DNA from: Bacteroidales bacterium UBA5762 | GTDB taxonomy: Bacteria > Bacteroidota > Bacteroidia > Bacteroidales > TTA-H9 | Length of the DNA: 10,251 nt | NCBI GenBank assembly: GCA_002418865.1 | Contig: DIEY01000037.1 | Span: 194,462 to 204,712 of the forward strand | Direction of reading: 5' to 3' | In this document: piece after piece, positions 1 through 7,064 of the stretch | How positions within the stretch are numbered: the first letter of the stretch is position 1 | How the letters are laid out: each line of letters begins with the position of its first letter | Translations under genes and position numbers: made by a program | Notes under the pieces: generated by a model | The model's database searches: none | Told to the model about the DNA's origin: nothing | Seen by the model: the letters and a program-made list of their open reading frames with translations, nothing else

Positions 1-83
1 CTTTATGCAGCAAAAATTTCATTGTTATTCTTTGATTTCTTTTTTTTTCGGCTTGCTTGTAACTCGTTTATACACACTACTTC

Positions 84-122
84 ATAGCGCCTTATTTCCA
101 TATTTGGATGGATAGGCGCTAT
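84..122. repeat. 9-bp perfect inverted repeat (hairpin) beyond the recombinase remnant
   Basis: ATAGCGCCT at 84-92 is exactly complementary to AGGCGCTAT at 114-122, leaving a 21-nt loop that contains a second short pair (TCCA 97-100 with TGGA 105-108). It lies about 80 bp past the stop codon of the recombinase remnant, on its downstream side. No U-tract follows the stem in the minus-strand direction, so it does not look like a simple terminator. It could be half of a recombination site, a folded cassette end or a dispersed intergenic repeat. The core GGCGCTATG-like sequence recurs at 9162-9170. The pairing is visible in the sequence; the role is unknown. Confidence 0.5.
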
Positions 123-199
123 AATGTTGCGTTTATCATTCAATGCAATAGTACAAAAACTTTTCATTTAATAAACCAAATTTATGAACCTTTTTTTTA

Positions 200-433
200 C
201 TATTCATCAAATGGGCTTCTGATTTTTTGCAAACTTTTTTGTGATAGATGCGTGTATGTTTCAGTAGTCTTTGAACTTTTGTGCCCAAGCAACTCTTGAA
301 TGTACCGTAATTCGGTTCCAGCTTCTAACAAATGCGTAGCATGGCTGTGACGTAACCAGTGCAAGGTAACAGGTTTTTTTATTCCTGCTTTCCTCATTGC
401 TTTCTTTAAAACTTGTTCTATACTCCTTTCACT
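200..433 (-). pseudogene. Tyrosine recombinase/integrase, C-terminal remnant
   Basis: This is the C-terminal end of a phage-integrase-family (XerC/D-like) tyrosine recombinase, which cuts and rejoins DNA through a covalent 3'-phosphotyrosine. Counting from the ATG at 397, the remnant has H13 and R16 in the box-II motif HWLRHSHATH, H39 in ELLGHKSSKTT, and the nucleophile Y48 in TETYTH. The family-typical tail SPFDE then ends at a TAG (200-202). The same frame continues upstream of that ATG for 12 more family-like codons (SERSIEQVLKKA) to an in-frame TAG at 434-436. In relatives a tyrosine (TAC/TAT) usually precedes this Ser, so one substitution could explain the stop. The N-terminal SAM-like domain and the first catalytic Arg are absent, whereas intact relatives have about 300 residues. 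It is therefore non-functional. The family call is strong; which element it served is unknown. Confidence 0.85.
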
Positions 434-592
434 CTACCTACTCAGCATATTCTGCCTTTCAAAAAGCGATGTTATAAGTTTGCTCACATCTACAATCTGA
501 TTTTGGTATAAATAGCCATATCCGTTTTTTAAAATGTATTCGTTTATAAAACGCACCATGTCATTGTTGGTATCTTCTGACGCTCTTTTAGG
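434..592 (-). pseudogene. Unidentified ORF fragment in frame with the recombinase remnant
   Basis: Reading the minus strand from just after a TAA at 593-595, an open frame of about 52 codons runs to the TAG at 434-436, in the same frame as the recombinase remnant. The first ATG is at 557-559 and would give 41 residues (start MVRFINEYILKN, then GYGYLYQNQIVDVSKLITSL). It is protein-like in composition, with a helical, hydrophobic-periodic stretch, but it does not match the recombinase core that belongs at this place. I do not recognise the family. It may be a piece of another accessory gene joined to the recombinase by deletion. It could also be chance, since the region is short and A/T-rich. 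Confidence 0.3.
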
Positions 593-795
593 TTAAGATA
601 TCAGTCATCTACCATAGAAAGAGAAAAGTTAGTCGTCCACCGGGTGAAACTTTTTCATTTGTAATTTTAATAATATTTCTGAAAGGGAAAATTCTTTCTT
701 CAAAAAATTTGTATTTCATTGTTACCGACGAAAGATTTATTTTATAACGCAATGAATTTCTATGTAATGTTGTAGTATTTTGATGAGAGTAAAAA

Positions 796-3129
796 TCATC
801 TTTTCCCTACTACGAATTTTTCTTGTGCAAGCGGATGTCCACTCTGGTCTTCGAGTCTGGCGATATAAAGGCCTGCAGGAAGTTGAGAGAAATCGTAATT
901 CAATTCATGCTTACCTGCCGGAAGTAGTTTTTTCAGCAACAGCACACCCGAAGAAGCATATATTTTGAGCACGGATGAATGATCCAAAGCAACCTTTATC
1001 GTACAGTGTCCAAGAACTGGATTAGGATGAATCGAAATTTTATGATTGGCAGTCAGGATTTCGGTTTTCCCGACATAAAGTTCGTCCCAAGAAGCGAGAG
1101 TATATTCACCTGGTTGAAGATCATTTACGGTAATATAACCTGCAAGAGTGCCTGTGCGGGTAAAGGGAATTCCTTGCCAATCGACTGAGGCGTCTTTACG
1201 ATACAGGATGACGAGAGAATCGTTGAGGTTTTGTAACAGAGAATCGTCGAGATGGGAAGGGCGAGAATAGAAAAATCGTCCTTTGGCTTGAAAAGGTTCG
1301 TCATAAATACCTTCTATCCTCCAATAACGATAGTCAGAAAGAGTTAAGCCAGGAAGAGGCGTCTTAAGGCTATCGGGAGCTGCCCAATTGTGTGTTACCC
1401 TAAAAAAAGCCGAATCAGTAAGAGTAGTTACACTAAGTCGGAAAAAAGTATTCGGGAAATCGTAATCTCCTGATTGATGTATTCGTAAGTCGGCATCGGT
1501 GGTTGCATCGGCAATTTTATCATAATAATCAGCCAAACAGAGCAAGGGTTCGAAAGGTAGATTAAAGGTCTGACTGCCAAATTCACCCGAAAATTCCATT
1601 ATAAAATCATGCGCATTCCATAAGGAATCGATAAAACTGATAAACAAACGGTTATTATTTAAGAACTGAGTAGTTCCTTTCAATTTTTGATGAACAAAAA
1701 CCGTGGTAAGAAAGTTTTGACCAGCGGGAACAATCTGACAGGAGTCGATCACAAAGCAGGGGAATCCGGGAGAGAACACCCATCCATCGAAAAAAGGCGT
1801 CATGTTTACCCCTGTATATTGGCTAAGATAATCTCTTAGCTGGAAAGAAGAAACAGGTTGGAAGGCAAAATCCTGTAGAAAACTGCTGATGACAGGGAAG
1901 AAAAGGCTATCGCCCAGATAATTTCTTAAAGTATGCACCACAACACCACCTTTTTCGTAAACAGTTTCCCCATAAGTATATTCATTGGGTATGCCATAAA
2001 GGGCCCTGTAGCCGTTGTCCTTAATATGGCAATATTGCAGCACGTTGGCATGTTTTGAGTTCATATTGCTGCGATAAGCCGAATAACCATAGATTCCTTC
2101 ACGATAAAGTGATTCGTTGAAGACAGCCCAGCCTTCATTAAGCCACATATCCTCGGCCGAGGAACAGGTAATCTTATCTCCGAACCACATGTGAGAGAGT
2201 TCATGTGCATAAAGCCATTCATAGCCTGACGAAAGTGTACTCACAGGGAGGGCAATATTGGCAGCATGTTCCATGGCGCCCTCTATGGTTCCCACGTAAC
2301 CTACTCTATCGAAGCTATAAGGACCCCAATGGTTTTCATAAACCGATAGAATATCTTTCAGATTTACAAAAAGATTATTAACGTCTGCTGTATCTAAAGG
2401 GCTGAAGTATAATAAAATTGGTATATCGGCTTGAATGCCGTTGTATATATCAGCAATTTTGGCGTAAGAAGCCACGGCTACGGAGGCGAGATAAGCTGGA
2501 ATGGGCTGATTCATTTTCCAATGCCAGGTAATGTTGTTATTGGGATGAACGATAGAATCGATGAGGAGGCCGCCACATACCGCAGTTTTGCCAGCTTCGG
2601 TAGTAATATAATAATCATAAGTAGCCCGGTCGATAAAATCGTCGATACATGGAAACCAGGCTCGACCATAGTTATGTGGATTAGCTTGAAAAGCAACCCC
2701 AAGATTATAGGCAATCCATGAGCTAAAATGAAAACCTCCCCATCCGCTAGGTTCGACAACGGGAGTGCCATGATAACGAATTCTCACCTGAAAAGTGTCG
2801 CCTATAGATACTGGCGAAAGCAAAGGGATGCGCAAAAGAGTGTCATCCTGATACCACGACACCACAGGCTGTCCTTCCACTCTTACCGAGTCCACCTCAA
2901 GACTTAGTAAATCGAGTGAAACGTAAGAAAGTTGATTCATTTTTGGAGTAAGAGTTAGAATGGCAAACCCATTCAGTTGTTTGGCCTGAAAATTCATGAT
3001 ATCTAAATGAAGATTATAATGCACCACATCAAAAGTATCGCTCTTGAGTTGCTGAGCCCGCCCAATGGATATGATACAAGCTAGAAACAAAATCATCAGG
3101 AAGCGGATTTTTCTCATAACAGTGTTCAA
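796..3129 (-). CDS. Secreted M1-family metallopeptidase (aminopeptidase) with T9SS sorting domain
   Basis: A zinc aminopeptidase of the gluzincin M1 family, expected to remove N-terminal residues from peptides outside the cell. Of 777 residues, roughly 5-25 form a signal peptide (basic start, then LMILFLACIISIG). A beta-rich N-terminal domain follows. The zinc site is HELSH (H309, E310, H313) plus E332 in WLNEGW, giving the HEXXH-X18-E arrangement. The exopeptidase motif reads GAMEH (284-288) instead of the textbook GAMEN/GGMEN. Y391 in VYEKGG aligns with the transition-state tyrosine of leukotriene-A4 hydrolase (PYEKG). Residues from about 697 form a type-A T9SS C-terminal domain (ISIHPNP, then LPAGLYIARL, ending KFVVGKR), so it should cross the outer membrane by the PorSS and be anchored or released. 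No ERAP1-like C-terminal domain is visible. The first ATG is listed; the ATG at 3117 (MRKIRFLM) is an equally good or better start because it gives a more standard signal peptide. Substrate is unknown. Confidence 0.93.
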   Translation of the reverse strand: MNTVMRKIRFLMILFLACIISIGRAQQLKSDTFDVVHYNLHLDIMNFQAKQLNGFAILTLTPKMNQLSYVSLDLLSLEVDSVRVEGQPVVSWYQDDTLLRIPLLSPVSIGDTFQVRIRYHGTPVVEPSGWGGFHFSSWIAYNLGVAFQANPHNYGRAWFPCIDDFIDRATYDYYITTEAGKTAVCGGLLIDSIVHPNNNITWHWKMNQPIPAYLASVAVASYAKIADIYNGIQADIPILLYFSPLDTADVNNLFVNLKDILSVYENHWGPYSFDRVGYVGTIEGAMEHAANIALPVSTLSSGYEWLYAHELSHMWFGDKITCSSAEDMWLNEGWAVFNESLYREGIYGYSAYRSNMNSKHANVLQYCHIKDNGYRALYGIPNEYTYGETVYEKGGVVVHTLRNYLGDSLFFPVISSFLQDFAFQPVSSFQLRDYLSQYTGVNMTPFFDGWVFSPGFPCFVIDSCQIVPAGQNFLTTVFVHQKLKGTTQFLNNNRLFISFIDSLWNAHDFIMEFSGEFGSQTFNLPFEPLLCLADYYDKIADATTDADLRIHQSGDYDFPNTFFRLSVTTLTDSAFFRVTHNWAAPDSLKTPLPGLTLSDYRYWRIEGIYDEPFQAKGRFFYSRPSHLDDSLLQNLNDSLVILYRKDASVDWQGIPFTRTGTLAGYITVNDLQPGEYTLASWDELYVGKTEILTANHKISIHPNPVLGHCTIKVALDHSSVLKIYASSGVLLLKKLLPAGKHELNYDFSQLPAGLYIARLEDQSGHPLAQEKFVVGKR

Positions 3130-3143
3130 TAAAAATGAATGAA

Positions 3144-3151
3144 CAAATATA
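3144..3151 (-). promoter_or_regulatory. Bacteroidota-type -7 element for the M1 peptidase
   Basis: Read on the minus strand the octamer is TATATTTG, an exact match to the TAnnTTTG element used by the primary sigma factor of Bacteroidota. The region where the TTTG -33 box should lie shows only a weak TTAA-like match near 3171. Transcription would start near 3138-3140, about 10 nt before the ATG at 3129 and about 22 nt before the ATG at 3117. This favours the downstream start or a very short leader. Confidence 0.4.
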
Positions 3152-3293
3152 AGCCACTCTCATCTTTCCTTTAACATCTCTTAAAATAAAAAAATTAAAA
3201 AAGGCATAACGTTTCTATCAGGTATTTATCGATATTTGCAATTGAAAATAAAAAATTTACTCTTTTATTCTGAATTACAATCACAGAAAGTCA

Positions 3294-3301
3294 TACCTTT
3301 G
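3294..3301 (+). promoter_or_regulatory. Bacteroidota-type -7 element for the exporter operon
   Basis: TACCTTTG matches the TAnnTTTG consensus exactly and points towards the TolC-like gene. It would give a 5' leader of roughly 110 nt before the ATG at 3421. No clear TTTG -33 box sits at the right distance (the nearest T-rich block is TTTTATT at 3263-3269), so the call rests on one box only. No operator-like palindrome is obvious between the two divergent promoters. Confidence 0.3.
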
Positions 3302-3420
3302 AAGCGTTTTAAGCCTGAAAATGTAACATTATTTTTTACATATCGTCTAAACACAGAGGTTTAATTTGAGTCATAAAAAACGACAGGAATTTTTTAAAAA
3401 ATTTGAAAATTGCTCTAAAT

Positions 3421-4872
3421 ATGATGAATTCCCCTAAGATTTTAAAGCGGCTCATTCTTTTGACGCTGCTTTTCTTTTTGCCTTTTTTGGGTTACAGCCA
3501 GGAAATTCATGAATGGACGTTGGAGGAATGCATTACTTATGCCCGCGATCACAATATCAACGTCAAGAAACAATTGTTGAATGTTCAGCTTCAAGAGATC
3601 AATTCAACGGAATCTAAGCTAACGATGTTGCCCACTTTAGGAGGCAATGCCACACATGTGTATAATTGGGGACAAACTATCGATCCATTTACCAATCAAT
3701 TTGCAACCGAAAGGGTAAGGTCGAACAGTTTTTATGTTTCTACGCAAATGGTTATATTCAGTGGATTTCAGAAGCTTAACACTTTGCGCAAGAGCCAGCT
3801 CGATTTGAACATCAGTGAACTGGAGGTAGAGAAAATGATGAACGACATATCACTAAATGTTGTCACTTTTTATCTTCAGGCCTTGTATAATGCAGAGTTA
3901 TTGAAGATTTCGGAGAGTCAGTTAGAGATGGTGAAATTACAGCGGGATCGCATAAAAATTTTGGTAGAATCGGGTTCATTAGCCCAAGGTGAATTACTTA
4001 ACATGGAGGCGCAGGTGGCTTCGGCCGAACTACAACTGGTAGAATCTCGCAATAATTATGAATTGACTTTGTTGCAGTTATCACAACTCATCGATCTGGA
4101 AGATTCGCGTGGTTTTAGTGTTGTAGCTCCCGATCTGGCGGATCCATCAGTAAATATCAGCCTTTCGCCAGTCGACAAAATAGTACACTATGCCTTACAG
4201 AATCAACCCGAAATCATTTCATCGAGGTACAGAATACAATCAGCTAAAAAAGACTTCGAAATCAGTCGCGGAAGTTACAGCCCGACACTGACACTCAACG
4301 GCAGCTGGGGGACAGGTTATTCAGGAGCTTCTCTCGAAAAAGACCCTAATGTGGCTCCTGATCTCATTACTTATCCCATTGGAATTACTCAACTCACTGG
4401 TGATACGGTTTTAGGAATTTCAGCACAATATTCTTATAGAGTAAAACCATTTAGCGATCAGCTAAAAACCAATGAGAATCAATCTCTTGGGCTTTATCTC
4501 AACATACCTATATTCAATGGTTACCGCTCCAGAGACAATGTGCAAAGAGCGAAAATTGCAGTGGCCAATGCTGAGCTCGACCTTCAGCTGTCGCAAAATA
4601 ACCTTCGCAAACTCATTGTTCAAGCCTATGCCGACGCAAGTGCTGCCTTGAAAAAATATGTAGCCGCAGAAACAAAGCTGCATGCCCAACAAGAAAGTTT
4701 CAATTACGCTAGTGAAAAATATGCTGTGGGCCTGCTCAATGCCGTCGAATATAATCAGAACAAGGAAGATCTTAACAAGGCCCAATCGGAACTTATTCAG
4801 GCAAAGTACGATTTTATTTTCAAGACCAAGATCCTCGATTTTTATGAAGGTAAACCATTAGTATTGTATTAA
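3421..4872 (+). CDS. TolC-family outer-membrane efflux channel
   Basis: Outer-membrane channel of a tripartite export system. It forms a trimeric beta-barrel with a long periplasmic alpha-helical tunnel that docks on a membrane-fusion protein. The protein starts with a basic region and hydrophobic signal (LILLTLLFFLPFLGYSQ). The family-typical opening WTLEECITYARDHNINVKK follows, then two outer-membrane-efflux repeats. Long heptad-rich helices are visible around QLEMVKLQRDRIKILVESG in the first half and around YASEKYAVGLLNAVEYNQ in the second. The frame is open from a TTG at 3403 (MKIALN before MMNSPK), which would give 489 residues. I chose the ATG at 3421 because it begins the signal peptide directly; the adjacent ATG at 3424 is equally possible. 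The length of about 483 is normal. The membrane-fusion gene follows after 27 bp, almost certainly in one operon. Exported substrate cannot be told from the sequence. Confidence 0.93.
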   Translation: MMNSPKILKRLILLTLLFFLPFLGYSQEIHEWTLEECITYARDHNINVKKQLLNVQLQEINSTESKLTMLPTLGGNATHVYNWGQTIDPFTNQFATERVRSNSFYVSTQMVIFSGFQKLNTLRKSQLDLNISELEVEKMMNDISLNVVTFYLQALYNAELLKISESQLEMVKLQRDRIKILVESGSLAQGELLNMEAQVASAELQLVESRNNYELTLLQLSQLIDLEDSRGFSVVAPDLADPSVNISLSPVDKIVHYALQNQPEIISSRYRIQSAKKDFEISRGSYSPTLTLNGSWGTGYSGASLEKDPNVAPDLITYPIGITQLTGDTVLGISAQYSYRVKPFSDQLKTNENQSLGLYLNIPIFNGYRSRDNVQRAKIAVANAELDLQLSQNNLRKLIVQAYADASAALKKYVAAETKLHAQQESFNYASEKYAVGLLNAVEYNQNKEDLNKAQSELIQAKYDFIFKTKILDFYEGKPLVLY

Positions 4873-4899
4873 GATTTAGTCAACTATAAAATTTTTATC

Positions 4900-6252
4900 A
4901 TGAAAAAGAATAAACGACTTTATTGGATAATTGGCGTAGGATTAGTAGTAATTTTATTGATCATACTGGCTGTGAACCGGAAGAATAATAATAATTACTT
5001 GCGAGTTGCTACAGAAAAAGTACAAAGACGGGACATCATCGAGACGATATCGGCTACGGGTAAAATTCAGCCAGTAAAAGATATTAAAATAAGCCCATAT
5101 ATTTCGGGGGAGGTGATCGAAATTTTCGTTAAGGAAGGTGATAGAGTAAAGGCGGGCGACATTTTAGTACGCATAGATCCGGAGATTTATAAATCGGCTT
5201 ATGAGCAATCCGAAGCTCAACTCAACTCGCAAAGAGCAAATCTGGCGAATGCCAAAGCGCAGTTAGCCCAGTTGGAAGCAAGGTTTCAGAATGCCCAAAC
5301 CGTTTATCTGCGCAACAAAGCACTCTGGGAGAAAAAGGTGATCTCAGATGCCGATTTCGAAACTGCTAAAACGAATTATGAAGTGGCCAAAGCCGATTTG
5401 GATGCCATTCAGGCCAGCATAAAAGCAGCCGAGTATTCCATCAGCAGTGCTAATGCAGCCTTGAAAAAAAGTCGTGAAGACTTGACAAAAACAGCAGTTT
5501 ATGCACCTGCCGAGGGAAGAGTTTCGAAACTAAGCGTCGAAAAAGGAGAAAGAGTAATGGGTGCCTCACAGTTTTCGGCGGGTACCGAGATCATGCGAAT
5601 AGCCAATCTCGATGAAATGCAAGCCGAGGTGGATGTGAATGAAAACGACATTATCAAGGTAAAATTGGGTGATACAGCTTTGATAGAAGTAGATGCTTAT
5701 TTAAATCGTAAATTCAAGGGAATAGTAACAGAAGTCGCCACATCGGCCACTACAACAGGTGTAAGTATTGACCAGGTTACTAATTTTCAAGTAAAAATTC
5801 AATTGCTCAAATCCTCCTACCTCGATTTAATACCCCCAGATCAGCCCGATTATAGCCCCTTCAGGCCAGGAATGTCAACTACTGCCGAGATTCAAACCCA
5901 AAGACGTTTCAATGTACTTACCGTTCCTATCCAAGCAGTAACTACTCGTTCAGATACTACTGGAAAAATCACACGTAGAAGCACGAAACCTGCGACTGAA
6001 TCGCAAACCGAACAAAGCGAAAATAAATTACCAGAAATTATTAAAGAATATGTTTTCGTATATGATAATGGGAAAGCACAGCTAAGAGAAGTAAAATCAG
6101 GAATTCAGGATAATAATTACATCGAAATTATATCGGGTTTGAAAGAAGGAGAAGAAGTCGTAGTAGCTCCATTTTCAGCAATTTCGCGTCAATTGAAAAA
6201 TAATGAAATGGTTGAGAAAGTAGAAAGAGAAAAACTTTACGAAACAGAATAA
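4900..6252 (+). CDS. Efflux periplasmic adaptor (membrane-fusion protein, MacA/HlyD-like)
   Basis: Periplasmic adaptor that links an inner-membrane pump to the TolC-like channel encoded just upstream. Residues 8-25 are a single N-terminal membrane anchor (WIIGVGLVVILLIILAV). The lipoyl/barrel-sandwich halves lie at about 60-95 (PYISGEVIEIFVKEGDRVKA) and 197-235 (VYAPAEGRVSKLSVEKGERV). They flank a helical hairpin of about 100 residues rich in Ala, Gln and Lys (96-196). A beta-barrel domain (about 236-335) and a membrane-proximal domain follow. The latter is interrupted at about 350-378 by a polar Ser/Thr/Lys-rich insert (SDTTGKITRRSTKPATES) and resumes at EYVFVYDNGKAQ. The length of 450 is normal or slightly long for MacA-type adaptors. 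In many Bacteroidota the next genes are a MacB-like ATPase and permease; here a convergent gene follows after 22 bp, so the pump partner must be encoded elsewhere. An adaptor for an RND or another pump is possible, but the MacA type fits best. Confidence 0.9.
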   Translation: MKKNKRLYWIIGVGLVVILLIILAVNRKNNNNYLRVATEKVQRRDIIETISATGKIQPVKDIKISPYISGEVIEIFVKEGDRVKAGDILVRIDPEIYKSAYEQSEAQLNSQRANLANAKAQLAQLEARFQNAQTVYLRNKALWEKKVISDADFETAKTNYEVAKADLDAIQASIKAAEYSISSANAALKKSREDLTKTAVYAPAEGRVSKLSVEKGERVMGASQFSAGTEIMRIANLDEMQAEVDVNENDIIKVKLGDTALIEVDAYLNRKFKGIVTEVATSATTTGVSIDQVTNFQVKIQLLKSSYLDLIPPDQPDYSPFRPGMSTTAEIQTQRRFNVLTVPIQAVTTRSDTTGKITRRSTKPATESQTEQSENKLPEIIKEYVFVYDNGKAQLREVKSGIQDNNYIEIISGLKEGEEVVVAPFSAISRQLKNNEMVEKVEREKLYETE

Positions 6253-6257
6253 ACCTT

Positions 6258-6294
6258 CTTTCAACATCGAATTTTTATTTCGATTTCAAGAAAG
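6258..6294. terminator. Hairpin between convergent genes, probable bidirectional terminator
   Basis: ATCGAA (6266-6271) pairs with TTCGAT (6279-6284) around a 7-nt T-rich loop. CTTTC (6258-6262) and GAAAG (6290-6294) can extend the stem across small internal loops. It fills the 22-bp gap between the adaptor stop (6252) and the end of the convergent TSUP gene, and it overlaps the last codons and stop of the TSUP gene (6275-6277). It has no strong U-tract on either side, so termination efficiency is uncertain. Confidence 0.45.
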
Positions 6295-7063
6295 AGAACA
6301 TAGTGGCAAGGTCTATGACGTTGAAGGTTTGAAGGGCTGTAATGATGATCATAACCACTATTGTCCAACGGATAAATCCTGCTCCTTTTCTAACTGCCAG
6401 TTTTGAGGCAATAAAAGCTCCCAGTGAGGCCCCAATGGCCAATGGAATGCCATGAATCCAACTCACTTGGTGATGCCAAACAAATATGGCAAAGGCGAAA
6501 GGAGAATATACAAAAGTGATGAAAACCTTCAGGGCATTGGCTTTCACCAGATCATAACCCGCTTGAAGGACAAGTCCGGCCAGAAGCAGATAACCAATTC
6601 CTACCTGAACAAATCCACCATAAAATCCAATCACTAAAAACAAAAAGATTTCAAACAGATTGGCTGGTTTCGAATTACGTTCAGGGTCTCCCTTTAACCA
6701 TCTCGAAGGATTATAAAAAATAAACACTAACATGAGCATCATGACGATGGTTATGATTTTCTCGATGATTTCTTTATTTAAGTCAACGGCAACCCAGGCG
6801 CCAGCTAATGAACCGATCAGAGCACTCCATACGGCCGCCTTTCCACGTTTTAGATCAAGAATCTTGTTAACCCGAAAAGTCTCACTCGAGGTTAGACTTT
6901 GAAAAATAATTGCCAAACGATTTGTTCCATTGGCTACATTGGCATCCAAACCAAACAATAGCATAAGCGAAAGGCTCACTATGCTTCCACCCCCAGCCAG
7001 AGTGTTTACAAAACCCGCAAATATTCCACCTAAAAACAATGCAAATGCCTGCCATATCACCAT
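6275..7063 (-). CDS. TSUP-family (TauE/SafE-like) membrane transporter
   Basis: An integral membrane protein of the TSUP (formerly DUF81) family, whose known members move small sulfur-containing or organic anions such as sulfite, sulfoacetate or thiosulfate, mostly outward. The 262 residues contain about eight hydrophobic segments arranged as two similar halves. The first carries the family signature GFVNTLAGGGSIVSLSL (17-33) followed by GLDANVANGTNR (38-49). The second carries a related GFYGGFVQVGIGYLLLAGL (147-165) followed by KANALK. Length is typical. It starts one base after the stop of the upstream permease gene (TGA-T-ATG), so the two are probably translationally coupled and co-transcribed. 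The substrate is not predictable from these motifs; coupling to an amino-acid permease suggests, but does not show, a link with sulfur amino acids or their breakdown products. Confidence 0.88.
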   Translation of the reverse strand: MVIWQAFALFLGGIFAGFVNTLAGGGSIVSLSLMLLFGLDANVANGTNRLAIIFQSLTSSETFRVNKILDLKRGKAAVWSALIGSLAGAWVAVDLNKEIIEKIITIVMMLMLVFIFYNPSRWLKGDPERNSKPANLFEIFLFLVIGFYGGFVQVGIGYLLLAGLVLQAGYDLVKANALKVFITFVYSPFAFAIFVWHHQVSWIHGIPLAIGASLGAFIASKLAVRKGAGFIRWTIVVMIIITALQTFNVIDLATMFSFLKSK

Positions 7064-7064
7064 A

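Noticed and set aside
108..299. Plus-strand open frame of 63 codons rich in Phe, Cys and Tyr.
   Set aside because: It overlaps the recombinase remnant on the other strand and has no family features or ribosome site; it is a shadow frame.
617..730. Minus-strand frame of 37 codons starting MKYKFFEERIF in the gap beside the peptidase gene.
   Set aside because: Short, no recognised family, no clear ribosome site, in a non-conserved A/T-rich gap; not supported as a gene.
782..800. GATGA/TCATC 5-bp hairpin at the end of the peptidase gene as a terminator.
   Set aside because: The stem is only five A/T-rich pairs and no U-tract follows in the minus-strand direction.
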